DNA of 64,000 bases from Tamarix chinensis (GCA_030549775.1 CM060180.1:32957090-33021089); one strand, 5' to 3'; numbered from the stretch's first letter, positions 26,636 to 40,199 are shown. Made by a program: numbers and translations. The notes: a model not told the origin generated them from the sequence alone.

Positions 26636-27370
26636 TCTAAATATTTGCAACAAGTATAGCCGTTGCAATAAATCTAATCAAAATTTTACAACAAAAAAAA
26701 TGTCGTTGCAAAAACTTTTTATATATTGTAACATATAAATGTCATTGCAAATAACTATTACATATATTGCAACAACAAATCTCATTGCAAAACATATAAA
26801 TGTAATTGTTTTAAAATAATCTAAATATTTGCAACAAGTATAGTCGTTGCAATCAATTCAATTAATATTTTGTAACAAAAAAAAGTCGTTGCAAAAATAT
26901 TTTATATATTGCAACATATAAATGTTATTACAAATAAACTATCATATATATTGTAACAATAAATATTTTTGCAAAACATATAAATATCATTGCGTTAAAA
27001 TAATCTAAATATTCGCAACAAGTATAGTCGTTGCGATAAATTCAATCAATATTTTACAACAAAAAAAAGTCATTGCAAAAACATTTTGTATATTGCAACA
27101 TATCAATGTCGTTGCAAATAAACTATCACATATATTACAACGATAAATGTCGTTGCAAAACATATAAATATCATTGCATTAAAATAATCTAAATATTTAC
27201 AACAAGTATAGTCGTTGCGACAAATTCAATCAACATTTTGCAACAAAAAAAATTCGTTGCAAAAACATTTTGTATATTGCAACATATAAATGTCATCGCA
27301 AATAAACTATCACATATATTGTGACGACAAATGTTGTTGCAAAACATTTCCTAATAATTATCATATAAAT
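26636..27370. repeat. Tandem array with 184-bp period in the outer CACTA
   Basis: The phrase tctaaatatttgcaacaagt recurs at 26636, 26820, 27004 and 27189, a spacing of 184-185 bp. A further copy starts at about 21022, left of the inner CACTA. Each unit contains several inverted GCAAC/GTTGC pairs. Four to five copies are visible. Confidence 0.9.
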
Positions 27371-30300
27371 TAATTATTTTTGGCAACAACTTTTTGTAAT
27401 GCCAAAAAATTATCATTGCCAAAGGACATTTTTCACAACAACAAAGTGTTGTCATTGCAAAAGTTTTGTTGCTATAAAAGAGTTTTCGTGTAGTGAAAGT
27501 TGGTCTTTTGGGGCTAGGAGAGGGAGAGAGATATGGATGTTGTGGGGTGGTAGACTCTTTAGGCTAAGAGGGTTGCAGTGCTAGTGGTGGTGTAGTAAGG
27601 TGGCGGCACGGGTGGTGGTGGTTGTGGTGGCCACGAGTGGTGGAGTAGGAGAGAGGAGGAAAGAGAGGGAGAAAGGGAGAAGAAAGGGTAGGGAAAGGTG
27701 GAGGAGGGCATGCTGGTTCAAATGGGTGGAAAGGGAGGCGGTGATTGTGGCGAAAGGGGCAGCACATGGCGGCACAAAGGGTGGCGATGAGGTGCAAAAG
27801 GTAGCTCAAACTACCAACTTTGCATGATAGGGGTGGGTTATGTAAGGGGATTCAAGGGCAGCGAGGGTCTTGGTTTGGTGGAGAGTGATGCAAGGAAGGG
27901 ATTGGGTGGTGTTTCGAGTGGTGGTGTTGCACAACGGCAGTTGGCGCAGTGTTTGAAGTGACGACAGCAAAAATGGTTGGATTTTCTGGGCAGAGCAAAG
28001 GAGGGGAAAATGGGGGTCAATATAGGGCATTTATAGGCCAAGGGAGGGAGAAGAAGATAAAGGGGGAAGAGGACAAGGGGCAGGTATAGTAGGAGTTTGC
28101 TGGCCTATGGTGGCAGGTTGGTATGAGTATGCAAACTTGTAGGGTGCAGGCGGCAGGTGGGGGAAAAAGGAAGGGAAGGGGAGCACACATGAGAGGTACG
28201 TATAGGGGGTTTGGCTCGAATTGAAAAGGAAAAAGACGGAGGAGAGAGAACAGGAATAGGTCGGGGTAGTACGGTGGTAGGGCAAGTCGGCTGATGACAG
28301 TTTTGCAGGCTCAACCTACAACGTGAGGGACGGAGAAGGGAGTATGAAGAAGAAGGGGTTGGGCCGGCCGGTTGGGGGAAAAGAAAAGAAAGATAAACCG
28401 GGTGGGTGAGGGAGAGAAAAAAGAAGAGAGGCTGGCTGGGCCATATAGGGGAGAGAAGAGAGATGGTGAGGTTGAGCCACATGGGCGAGGCTTAACCGGG
28501 GAAGAAGAGGAGAAAAAGAAAAAAGGAGAAAGAAGAAAAAGGAAAAAAGAAGAAAAAAGGAAATTGAAAGAAAAAAAATATATAGGGTAGTCGAGGTGTT
28601 TAGGTTATTTTTGGTATTTTTAAATATTTGAAAATAATTAACTTAGTAAAATAATAATTAAAATCTTTTTTATATTAATTTAGAAAATTTTGGGAAAATC
28701 TATCAAATTTATATTTTAATTTAGAAAATTACCCTAATCTTTTCTAATTAAATTCTTTATTATTTCCCTCCTTATTTTGTCTTAATTACTCCCATTATTT
28801 AATTAAATATATTATATTTAATTAATCTCGTATAATAACTCCTATTTTGTCATAATTTCCTAAATTAGGGTTTTTGGGGTATTACAATGGTACTTGGATT
28901 GATTGGCTTTAATGCCACTTGGAATTATTTGGCTTTAATGCCACTTGAGTTAGATCAACTTTAATGCCACTCAAAAGTTATCAACTTTAATGCCAATTGG
29001 AATGGATATAATAATGTAATTTCATTATGTGATGGAAGTGATTTAAGTGATGTTTTATGGGCTAATTTATGCTTGGTTAAATCCTTAAAGAAAACATTAA
29101 TCACTTAAAGTGAAAGTTCTTGAGTCGGGACTTGTACCACTTGGGGTAGCTATCCAAGTTAGGTTGGTAACTCACTTGGTACCATTTTAGTGTTTTCTAT
29201 TCTATGATTCTGAGTGCCTTACAAGGTCTGGAGCGGCCCTTTTCTATTCTATAAGTGTCTAGATGCATTTCAGCCATATAGGGGATTTGCATAATTAAGT
29301 GATTAGGTGTCTTGTTATGTGGTGGTCTAGTTACATTTGTTAATGGGCAGCTAGGGCTAGTACTATTCAAGTACTAGATTATTTGTTAAGAATTCTTTAG
29401 ATCTTTGTCTTTAAGATAATATAATCGAATCATTGTTATGATGATATTAAAATATAGTAATTGATTATTCTCATCTATTCATGCATATTATATTTCATTA
29501 TCTTATGTAACTCTCTTGGTCGTCTTCTTTACAATAGTTCTACCATATGAAGCCTATTCATACAGTGTTATCACATGATCTATTATTTAAATAGCATTTG
29601 GGCTTTATGTTTATAATGTTATTTTCTAGGGTAGTTGTGTTACTCAACATGCATTCATGATTTGTTATACTCTCATACCATATGTGTTTCCATGTCTAGT
29701 CGTGTATTTATAAGCATGAATCTATGACCACATATTTTATTTCATATTAGCACATGTCTCACATGTCCTCTGCTACTACCATAGGTACCCATGTTTACCA
29801 TTGATAATTATGACATATGGATATACCTTACTATAGCTATGTCATTTGTATCTTGTTCTTGTTATTTCATGTATGAATTCCCTTGATACCTATTAAGAGA
29901 ACGATTTATGTTATGCTATATACTTCATGAAATCAAATGAGTTATTGTATGAGTGGAATAATGTGTGCATCATATGTATACTTAGGCATGAGTATTATAA
30001 GTTAAAGATTTCCATGTCTTATTTGCATCATGTTTTCTTCTATGAGTTAGGTAGTTGTGATTTACTCAGTACTGGATCCATACTAATACTACATTGGTTG
30101 AATGGGTTCTGCAACAATCCACTAATGATGGGTTGAAGACTTAGGCTTTGAGAGAATAGGGCATCCAAAGATTTATCCATCAATGATTTATCTTTACTAT
30201 TTATACCTATTTTGAAATTTTCAAATGTTGTATTGAAATTTTGATGTTATTATAACAGAATTTCAATTTCTTGTTACTTTGCTAATTTTTCAAATCCTAG

Positions 30301-30431
30301 ATTATTTTATAAGTTTCTGTTGGTATGATCGGCGACGATTTTATTCAGCGAAAATGTTTGTTTTCCATCTGCAAGTAGATATCTACTTGTGAAAGTTTAT
30401 CCTCATGGTATAGATGTTGTTTGAATTTTAG

Positions 30432-30510
30432 TTGGACAGTTTTTATCCTTGCCTTTAACATAAGTTAGATGATGTGCATCAATCTCGTGTTGTGATAGTA
30501 ACATTTCCCA
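30432..30510 (+). other. Degenerate 3' LTR hairpin (F2a)
   Basis: Sits at the position of the F2b hairpin, between gacagttttt and gtaacattt. Arms around tttaacataag and ctcgtgttgtg pair only in part, so this copy appears decayed. Confidence 0.45.
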
Positions 30511-30587
30511 TTTTCTTTTTTGGCTTCTGCATATTTTTCTTTTAAACAAAATTTTTCAAGAGTGAATTTCAGAGGTGCTACAGATGA

Positions 30588-31134
30588 CATAAGCAATCTA
30601 TGGTGACATCCTTGAAAGTTTTCTAAAATGTATATGAATTGATAAAAAGTATGTTAAAAAAGACTCGTATTATCTATAAGTTTAGTCATCAATCCGAAAA
30701 GCAATCCAAGTAACTATCCGCTACCAGTGCATCATAGTTTTACAAATATTGTCAAAGTAAACCATAACTATGAACTGAACTTGGATGAGTCAATTAGGTT
30801 TCTAGCGGGATGATTATTTGAATAGACTACAATGAGAAAATTAGTGGTCGAAACGTAATGAGAATGTTGGGTTCTTGAGTGGGGGTATGTATAATACCCC
30901 TAATTTAGTGGTAGTTGATGGAGGCTTAAAAATATTGATATGACTACCTATATCAACAATATATATGTTGTTTTAGGAAACTTATCCTTAAAACTTTATA
31001 ATCAAGCTTGCTTAATTTGAAGCAATTTATGGATGGGTGACCTCTAAGGAAGTTTCCTAGGATGCATATGAGTTGATAAAAAGTACGCTAAAAAAACAGT
31101 TACAATTTATTGTACAAAAAAGTTTACTCATTAC
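30588..31134 (+). mobile_element. Cassandra element 1 (plus orientation), both LTRs truncated
   Basis: The 3' part of a 5' LTR (about 30588-30744) is followed by a 145-bp internal region (30745-30889) and a 3' LTR starting TATAATACCCC at 30890. The 3' LTR has 5S rRNA-like sequence at 31003-31065 (GGATGGGTGACCTC). The internal region aligns by eye with that of Cassandra element 2. The 5' LTR is cut at the F2a boundary and the 3' LTR at the start of Cassandra element 2. Confidence 0.75.
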
Positions 31135-31296
31135 TGTAACATCATAGCACAGCAGCCATGGGTAGTTACTTGGGAGCACTTTAAGAATTGATGATTGATC
31201 ACACATATCAATATGAGTGTAACATCCAAAAAATTTAGAGCAAAAAACAATTTCATTTAATTGTAAGTGTAAAACAAACATAAATGGGTATTATCG

Positions 31297-31347
31297 CTAT
31301 AATTAACATAAGTTTGTCTTACATACCATTCTCACATTAATTATAAG
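31297..31347 (-). other. Conserved 3' LTR hairpin (F5)
   Basis: CTATAATTAA (31297-31306) pairs with TTAATTATAAG (31337-31347) over ten positions with one wobble, about 80 bp from the LTR end. The stem sequence is unlike the F1, F2 or F4 stems. Confidence 0.6.
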
Positions 31348-34003
31348 GTAAAATAATTTAAAACTTAAAACATAATAATTATAAAATGAGAAATCATTCA
31401 TAAATATCGATTTGATACGTCTTATGGAGACTAACATCAAATACAAGATTCAAATACATAAAAGAATGCCTTGGATGAAAAGTCCTAAATGGTATATGAG
31501 TCAAAACAAGGAACTAGATAACATATATAACTCTTCAATCCCAACCCCATACATAACATATAATCACTCATCTACAATCAAAGCGTCATAAGCAACATAA
31601 TCATCCAATGGATGTTCAATGACCTACACAAACTCAACTAGGCCCTCTACTGGTTGAAATGAGTAGCACTTATGAAAATGATGATCAATATGCTATGTAC
31701 TGAGTAAAGTAACAATATAGTTATAACCAGGTTACCTATCACATAAATCATATGGATGTATAAGAAGCATGTTAACATAATTTAAGATAATACTAATTCC
31801 ATAAGGATATGATTAGTTAAATCATAACCCATTTTCATATCTATATTGAGCATAGGGACCTCACTATTCTTAAACCAGTAGAATGGTTTGAAGCACCTTT
31901 TAGAAAAAAACACACCTTAGCCACTATTATTATCTAATGGAATAGACCCAACATCTCTCAAGGCAATATGCTTGTGACTACTATTCTTAAATCTATGGAT
32001 TGGTTTGAAGCACCAATTAAGGATAAATAATTTTGAGCCACTATTATCGTCTAGTGAAACAAACACAACACCTTGGTCATGACTCACATCATCTTTCACT
32101 TTAAATGATTAATATTTATTCATTATCGATTATTTTAAGATCATATTCTATTTTATGTTGACCCGAGAGTCCCAATATTTTTAAATTGGTGGAATAGTCT
32201 AGAGCACCTCCTAGGAAAAAAAATACATTTGAGCTACTATTATTGTTTGGTGGAACAGACATACAACACCTCTCCCCCGACTCGCGTAATCTTTCTCTTT
32301 AAGTTATTAGTATTTTATTCAAGGTGGTATTTCTCAAGGTCCTCATACATATGCATAGTTAAGCATGGAAATCACATAATATTTCTAAACATAATATTTT
32401 AAAAATATAAATCATAACCTCAAGAATATCAATACACTTTGCTAAGGAAAAGGCCACACCCCCCCTAAAAAACTCTAATTTTCATAAGTCCACCATAACT
32501 TCTACCTTAGTACTCATTTTATCAACATATTCAATACCAAATATTAAAATATTTTTATTAACGACATAACTAAAAAGCATGGTTTAAATCTAATGTCTTA
32601 CACATACGATAATAGCCTACCCTTAGGATTACCAGTTATAATTTCCCATAAAACCCTAATTTTACAAATTAAGCATAACTTTTCTATATGAACCATATGA
32701 ACATCAAATTTTATGCACATTCCTTAAATTATAATAATAAAAACAAATACAAAAATCAATGTCTAATTCTATCATTTCACAAATGTGATAACGAATTCGC
32801 CCTTAGGGTTATTATTCCCACTTTAGCCATTTCTCATTTATTGATCTTAAATCAATTACTGTCACTCCAAATAATCCAAAAATTTTATTTAATACATTTA
32901 TATCCATTTAAAACTTTAAAATACCAAGGGTCTTATTTTTAATATATATTGACCAAAATACCCCTAAACAAGACAAAACGTCCTTTTTCGCAAAACATTT
33001 ATGTGTCTTGATATCAATGGTTCCCAAATTGAAGTACATCAGGGAGATACGACTCAACACATTAATTAAAATAATTCCATAACTGTACAAACCATATTAA
33101 AATACTATAGGTCAAATAATTACACTTAGGTTTATAAAGCAAGATTTATCGCAACAATAACATTTAAGGTCATTGTAATTCCCTAAAATTTTAGAAAATC
33201 TATAACTTAATAAATAACTTTTATTTGAAATATAGCTTTTAAAATTATATAGTTTAATTATTTTATGGATTTTTGAGTATATAAATTTGGATAGGAATAT
33301 TTAATAAATTAAAAATAAATATTTTGTTATTTTATCATACTATTTTTATTTAAGTAAAATTTTAAACTAATATTTTACTAAAATTATCCTTTTTAAACCA
33401 ATATATTAAATTATAATGAATTAAATTATTAAATTAAATAATTTATCAAAAATATTACATTTTATTATTTTATAAATTAAATTATTTTGTTTTTCCTATT
33501 TTTTCCATTTCCCTTTTTCCCTTTTTCCTTTTTTTCTCCCTTTTCTCCTTTTTCTTCTTCCTTTTCTTTTATGTTTTCCCTCCTTCGGGCTGCCCACAAA
33601 AGGCAAGCCCCTCCCCCTGCAAGCCTAGGCCGCTGGCCCATTCTTCCTCTCCCCTACCCGCATCGACTAGCCCAGCTCCCCCTCCTTTTCTTTCTTTCCT
33701 CCCCCCTACCCGGGCCGACCCACATCTTTTTTTCCCCTACGCCCGGCCTGCCGCACCCCCTCTTTCTTTCTTCTTCTTCCTTCAACAACGTCCACCTCGA
33801 GAACACTCGACTTGTCCCCGTCACCATGTCTGCCACCTCAGGCACGCCAGCCACCGCCCTGTTGCCACCACCTGCCACCACTGCAACCCCTCTCTCTCTT
33901 CCCTTGTAACACCCCCAAAAGTCACTACTGAAAATTTTTGTTTTATTAAAAGAAATAGTAGAAGAAAAATATAAAAAGGTAAATTTTGGGGATATTACCA
34001 CCA

Positions 34004-34049
34004 CACTTAGTACTAGACTCGTTCACTCCTACCATTTTAGTACCAAGTG
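34004..34049 (-). other. Conserved 3' LTR hairpin (F1c)
   Basis: Plus-strand CACTTAGTACTAG (34004-34016) faces TTTTAGTACCAAGTG (ending 34049). The outer CACTTAGTACTA stretch pairs, with one A/C position that is a wobble in the RNA sense. Confidence 0.65.
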
Positions 34050-35859
34050 CTAAGGCTAAAGGAATGAAATACACTTTGCTAGATTTTCAAAACATGTTTA
34101 AATCAGAGTAGCGCAATACACTTACAAAATTAGAATCCACTAGTGGTGGTTACAAGAACCAGGAATACATTTAAACCAGAAAGTAAAAGCAAAGGGAGAA
34201 CCCTAAAGGTCCGAATAATCCTTACACTCTTTTCCGTTGCCCACTTGAGTAACACCTGAAAAAGACCTGTAAGGGACACTGCCCATTGAATAGGCAGGGG
34301 CCCCATGAATGGAACCCTTCAGTACTATGGTACTGAGTAACCATTTAAAACACACTTAAAAGTAGGCCCACAATGTAACACATGATACAAAGCTATATGC
34401 ATATATAACAAAATGTGTACATATAACATTCGCATAATTAACATTCACATCAGATATCAATAGGTCGTAATGAACAATCGATACTTTCGGGCCTTAAGCC
34501 ATGTCATAGTGCAAAATCAATACATTCAGGCCTTAAGCCATTAGTCCATCATTATTCAATCATCTCTTGGATTTTATATCCATGTGAGTGTGCGAACCCC
34601 ACTATTATTCGCCGGCGGACCGGTCATGCAGGGCAAAATGCTCTTGGCCACTATTATTCACTGGTGGACCGGTCATGCAGGGACAAATGCTCCTGGCTAC
34701 TATTATTTGCCGGTGGACCAGTTTGACCCCGACTCACATGGTGTTCCACTATAAGTGATTAGTATTTTTCCATAACTTTATTCACATCCATGACTGATTT
34801 TATTGAGTTCGGGACTCCACTACTATTGCCGGTGTATCGGAATATATATCAACATCATCCAGGGCAACACACTCCTAGGCCACTATTATATCTGGTGGAT
34901 TGGTACTCATAATCACTTGCCAGGGCAACACATTCCTAGGCCACTATTATAACCGGTGGATTGATACTCAATATTATAAGTCAAATAGACCCGGCTCATT
35001 AATCTTTCACTTTTATTATTAGTATTTTTCCCTTTTTTTTATCAGCACAACAATTCCATTTATTTGCCTCGGACAAGAGATCAAGAACCCGGGACACAAA
35101 GGTACACTGGTCATATCGGTGCATACAAGTTACTCAGTGCCCTTCAACCATCAACCTAGGGACGCAAAGGTACCCTAGTTGTACTGGTGCATAAAGCTAC
35201 TCAGTACCGTACCGACAAGGACACCTAATCCATAAGTATGCATACCCCCTAAATAGGTCCGTAGAGCTAGATAGAGTAAGATATAGGGCCTGGCTGGGGC
35301 ACAAAGGCATACAAGCAAAAACCAGAATAATCATGGGCTAAACCACGTATTTAGGGTAGCGACCCCTAAAGAGCCACCATTCCTGATCTCGAGGTCTTTC
35401 ACTTTAAGTGTTAGTGTCTTAATTAAAGTTATCACGAAAAACACACCAATCAGATACTTATTCACTTTTAATCATTAATCGTTTCTTATTCAGGAGGTTA
35501 TCTAAGATAACACAAATAAATCATTAAGGCCATCATAATCTCATTCTAATTCTGAATTAGGATTCGTTCTTGTGATACTTACTAATTATCAAATAATCTT
35601 ACCTTGCTAATCAACATTATTTGAGTCATATTATAAAATTCCACAATCACAACGACATGTTGGGTGCAAATTACTCATCTACCCCTTACTTATATCATTG
35701 CTAAGACATCCCTTTCTTACTTGACAAATTACTCTATTACCCTCCTTGTTGCATAGTTGCCCAAATTACCCCTTCCTCGGTTTAGGTTACAAAGTCATCT
35801 CCTACACTTTTTAGATCACCATTCAACCTTCATAATTGTTACACTTGTCATATTTCCTA

Positions 35860-36530
35860 TTTGGTTGGTTAGATTACCAAATTGCCATCCTCCTTTGTTA
35901 TAATTACTAAATTGCCCTTAAGTTGGATAAATTATCAAATTACCCTTATCCATTATTAAAATTACCAAATTACCCTCTTGTTGGTTAAATTACCAAATCA
36001 CCCTTCTCCATTATCATAATTACCATTTTACCCTTCTCAATTATTATAATTACCATTTTACCCTTTTTGTTATAATAAATACCAAATTACCCTTCTCCAT
36101 AATTACAATTCCCAATTTACCCTTCTCTATTATTATAAATACCAACTTATCCTTTTCTATAATTATAATTATTAATTTACCCTTCTCCATAATTATAATT
36201 ACTAATTTACCCCTTTTACTTACAAATTACCGTTTTACCCCATTACTACCAAAATTACTATAATATCCTCTTATTTATAAAAATTACCATTTTACCCCCT
36301 TACATCCAAATTTACCATATTACCTTTTTGCTTGCAAATTACCATATTACATTTACCATTTAATCTTTTCTTACAAAATTACCATTTTGCCCTTTTACTC
36401 CCAAAATTACCATAATACCCCTTTACTTATAAAGTTACCATTTTTCCATTTGATCATAAAATAACCATATTGCCCTTTTGCCTCCAAAATTACCACTTTA
36501 CCCCCTTTTATTACACCACTTTTATTAAAT
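35860..36530 (-). repeat. Minisatellite of F1c
   Basis: Imperfect units of about 20-26 bp, plus-strand core ATTACCAAATTACCCTT, the reverse complement of the F1a array. Confidence 0.9.
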
Positions 36531-39500
36531 TAACATTACCACATGGAATAATAATATTAATACTCCATTAACCATATCCAACTCGACCAACTATTATATT
36601 TAATATAACACTTATTAGCACCCACACATATTAGGCCACATTCTAGCACAAGGACTATTACTAAAATGCCCCTAGGGCTCACAATAATATTATTGATGCA
36701 TAAAAAGTCACAATAACATAAAATAACATGGATAAGTACGTAACACTTTCATTAATAGCCCAACTCTTTCCTTAAATAACATTTCCACCCATGGCATATA
36801 AACTAGCATACTTTTCTTTTTATCAATCAATACAAGCAAATATATATACATTATATTAAACCACAAATATCAAGCATAATAACATCTTAAAAATCCTAAT
36901 GTGCTAACATACGTTTATCCATGTGTTTAAGTGGGGTTTAATGATTACCTTAATTCCCATAAAATCGAATCTTACCGGTATTTTGGTTAAAGATTCAAGC
37001 TTTGATTAGCAAAACCAATACCTAAAAATAATATCAATACTTATTATATTAGAAATAAGAAAATCAAAGCATAAGACTTTATAAATTTTACTTAATGAAA
37101 TAATTAATTTAAATATTATCATACCTTAAAATTATTAATAAAATGGCCAATAAATGTAGCAACTCATACTGCTTATGTAGCATGAGCTGCATGCAAAAAT
37201 AAAAGAGGAAGGCTTGAAGAGGGGGTGAGAGGAAGGGATAATGGCTATTTTCGGTTTGGTGTCTTTAGGCTAGAAGAGAGGGTAGGTGGAGGAGGATTGG
37301 AGGAAAGGGAAGGGTACAGGAGTGAAGAGGGGATGAAGGTGGAGGCTAGGGATGGGTTGTTGGTGGCCAAGAGAGGTGGAGGCGACGAGGTAGCGAAGAT
37401 GGCTGTCGGGCTAGGCGTGGCTCAGAAGGAAAGAAAAGAGAGGGGAAAAATGGAGGGGTTCAGGGGCTTGTTTCGGTGTGGATTGGTGGTTTGAGTGGCG
37501 GCATAGGTAGTTGGATGGCGGCAAAAGGTGGGGTTGTAGGGGGACTGTCGAGAAGGAGGAAAATGGGAAGAAAAATAAGTGGGGAGAAATAAGGGGATGT
37601 AGGGTGGCTTGAGGGGTGGTGTGGTGGTTTAGGGTGGTAGCAGGCGGTAGTAGAAAGTGCTACCAATTGTTGGTTAAGTGGAGGAAGCGGCGGAGGAGGT
37701 GGTGTTGCAAAAATAGGGGTAGAAATGGGAGAGGAAGAAAATGAGAGAAAGAGGAGATCGAGGGGTGAGGTTCGAAAGTAATGGGGCATGAAAAAGGGTG
37801 AAAAGAAGAAGAAAAAGAACTGGGAGGGTAGGGGGATAGGTGGCTGATCGAATGGCAGCGTTTAGGGTGGAAGGGGATCGTAAGGTGATAGGGAGAGGGT
37901 GATGAAGGAGAGGAAATGGTGGCCATGCTGGATGGGGTGCATGGCTTCCTGGTTCTAAATTGGTGAAAAAAAGATAGGGGGAGAGAGAGAGAGAGAGAGG
38001 TGGTGGCAGTGGTTGCAGGCTGCAGTGGTCAGCGTGGTGCTCGGGGTGGCAGTCATGGCTGATGAAGACAGGTCGGGGGTGGCTGGGTTGAGGCATAGAG
38101 AAGGAAGAGGAAATAAAGAAGGGGGGAAGGTGTAGGTTGGCGATGGAAAAAAGAAGGACTGGGCCGGCCCGGGTAGGGGGGAAAAATGAAGAAGGCTAGT
38201 CTAGGTTGGGTTGAGATGTGTAGGAGAGGAGGGGAAAGAGAGGGAGAGGGGAGATGGGATATGGGCCAGCGGCCCAGGCGCAAGGGGAGGAGGAAGTAGG
38301 CCTGGCCTGGCGAGCGGCCCGAAGAAAAAAGGAAAAGAAAAGGAAAGAAGAAAAAGGAGGAAAAGGAGGAGGAAAAGGAAAAGAAAAAGGGAAAAAAGGA
38401 AAAAGGGAAAATAGGGAAAAATAATTTAATTTAATTTAGAAAATAATAAAATGTAATATTTTTGATAAATTATTTATTTTAATAATTTAATTCAATATAA
38501 TTTAATATCTTGGTTCAAAAAGGATAATTTTCGTAAAATATTATTTTGGGAAATTATTTAAATAAAAATAACATGATAAAATAACAAAATATTTATTTTT
38601 AATTTATTAAATACTCCTATCCAAATTTATATACTCAAAATCCATAAAATAATTAAACTAAATAATTTTAAAAGCTAATTTATTTCAAATAAAAGTTATT
38701 TATTAAATTATAGGTTTTCTAAAATTTTGGGGGATTACATTCCCCATCCCCCTTTTCACCATTTTAGGCCAAACCAACCATGCACTCCCCACCCGCATGG
38801 CTTCCCTTTACCCTTCTTCCCTTCCCTCTCCTTGCGACCCTAAACTCTGCCACCGATCAGCCGTCCACTACCCTCCCCTTCCTCTACTTTTTCTTCTCCT
38901 CATGAGCCTTCTTCCTGCCCCATGTTTTTTGAGCCTTCCCCTTCCCCAATTCCTTTCTCCCCTTTTCTTCTCCTTCCATTTTCATCCCAATTTTGGCTCC
39001 GCCGCCTCCCTCCGCCGCACCAACCACCTTCTGCACCCTTCTACTCCCACCTTGCACCTCCACAACACCACCTAAGCCACCCCACAACTCCTTCTTCCTC
39101 CCCCTTATTTTTTCTCTTCTTTTTCTCCCTTCTCGGCAACACCCCTACAACCCCTCTGTTTGCCTATGTCTGGCTGCCTCTGCCGCCACCCAAACCACTA
39201 ATCCACTCCCTGCAACCTCCTCTACCACCCTCACACCTCCTTTTATCAAAACCAACTCCCACACACTTTCATTTTCCTCCTCTCTTTTCCATCCTTCTTA
39301 GCCCCATCCACTCCTGCAGCCCACTTTGCCACCTCCGCCACCATAGGCCGCCAACAATCCATCCCCAACCGCCACCTACACCCCCTCTTCACTCTTGCAC
39401 CCTTCCCTTGCCCTAAATCCTCCCTAATCCACCTTCTTTCCTAGCCTAATGACCCCAACCCGAAAATAGCCCATCATTCCTTTTCCTTCACCCCCTTCGA

Positions 39501-40199
39501 TCCTTCCTCTTTTTATTTTGCATGTAGCTCATTTTACATGAACGGTATGAGTTGCTACATGCTTTGGTTATTTTAGTTCATAAATTTTAAGGTATAATAA
39601 TATTTTAAGCAAAGTATTTCATTAATTAAATTTTATAAATTTTTATGTTTTGGTTTCTCATCTCTAATATAATAAGTTTTTATACTACTTTTAGGTGTTG
39701 ATTTTGTTATCTAAAGTTTGAATCTTTAACCAGGATACCAGTAAGGTTTGATTTTTGTGATAATTAAGGTAATCGTTAAACCCCACTTAAATGTATGGAT
39801 AAATGCATGTTAGCACATTAGGGCTTCTAGTATGCTATTATGCTTGATATATGTGTTGTTTAATATAATATATATATATATTTGCTTATAGTGATAAATA
39901 AAAAGGAAAGTATGCTAGTTTATATGCCATGTGTGGAAATATTGCTTAAGGGAAGAGCTTGAGTATTAACGAAAATGTTGAGTACTTATCTATGCTATAT
40001 TATGTTATTGTGACTATTCAAGCATGAATAATATTATTGTGAGCCCTAGGAGCATTTTAGTAATATGTCTTGTGCATGAATGTGGCCTAATATGTATGGG
40101 TGATGAGGAGAATTATGTGAAATATAATAGTTGGTGGAATTTGGATGAGGAGAGTGTTGTATTAATATTAATATTCATGTAGTAATGTTAATTTAATAA

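Larger units (their letters stand above)
20073..27495. mobile_element. Outer CACTA element, non-autonomous, interrupted by the inner CACTA
   Basis: Left end CACTACAAAAAAGTC (20073) and right end GAGTTTTCGTGTAGTG (ending 27495) are inverted termini of En/Spm type, flanked by a 3-bp duplication AAA (20070-20072, 27496-27498). Without the inner element it is about 2.1 kb and has no coding region. Both ends are filled with short inverted GCAACAACA...TGTCGTTGC units, and the right half has a tandem array with a 184-bp period. It also holds a Cassandra LTR (about 20590-20929). Mobility would need a transposase from elsewhere. The subterminal repeats differ from those of the inner element, so it is a separate CACTA family. 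Confidence 0.85.
17398..28886 (-). mobile_element. F3: minus-oriented solo LTR carrying nested CACTA elements
   Basis: Plus-strand ends are TATAACACCC at 17398 and GGGGTATTACA ending at 28886. Flanks atggc and atggt match at four of five bases. Without the outer CACTA and one of its 3-bp duplications it is about 4.06 kb. It contains CCACCGG-type modules on the minus strand (18054-18181, 18290-18366), a perfect CAGTACG/CGTACTG hairpin (17888-17904), and C/T-rich then purine-rich stretches on either side of the insertion. Its 3' region lacks a clear counterpart of the other families' 3' hairpin. No protein gene is seen outside the CACTA. Confidence 0.8.
14213..30582 (+). mobile_element. F2a: solo LTR of family F2, split by the F3/CACTA nest
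   Basis: It starts TGTAATATCCC at 14213 and ends GAGGTGCTACA at 30582. Flanks gatgg (14208-14212) and gatga (30583-30587) match at four of five bases. Removing F3 (17398-28886) and one target copy leaves about 4.9 kb. The two parts rejoin inside a tandem of ggctttaatgcc units (17345-17397 and 28892-29000). It aligns with F2b (43799-47950) from the first bases, including the caaaccctaac...gcttatgataagc segment at about 15280. It has a C/T-rich block (14975-15215) and a ACTTGG/CCAAGT hairpin (29139-29159). Open frames such as 14361-14582 and 15796-16116 are AT-rich chance frames. Confidence 0.8.
33905..38739 (-). mobile_element. F1c: minus-oriented F1 solo LTR inside F1b
   Basis: Plus-strand ends are TGTAACACCCCC at 33905 and GGGGGATTACA ending at 38739. 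Flanks contain ttccc on both sides (33899-33903, 38740-38744) with one extra T at the left. The minus-strand start matches F1a and F1b. On the plus strand the modules appear in reverse: 3' hairpin (34004-34049), CAGTAC/GTACTG hairpin (34320-34335), module clusters (34600-34980), TTTAGGG/CCCTAAA hairpin (35350-35370), minisatellite (35860-36530), purine-rich tract (37200-38410). Length is 4.8 kb and no gene is seen. Confidence 0.85.
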
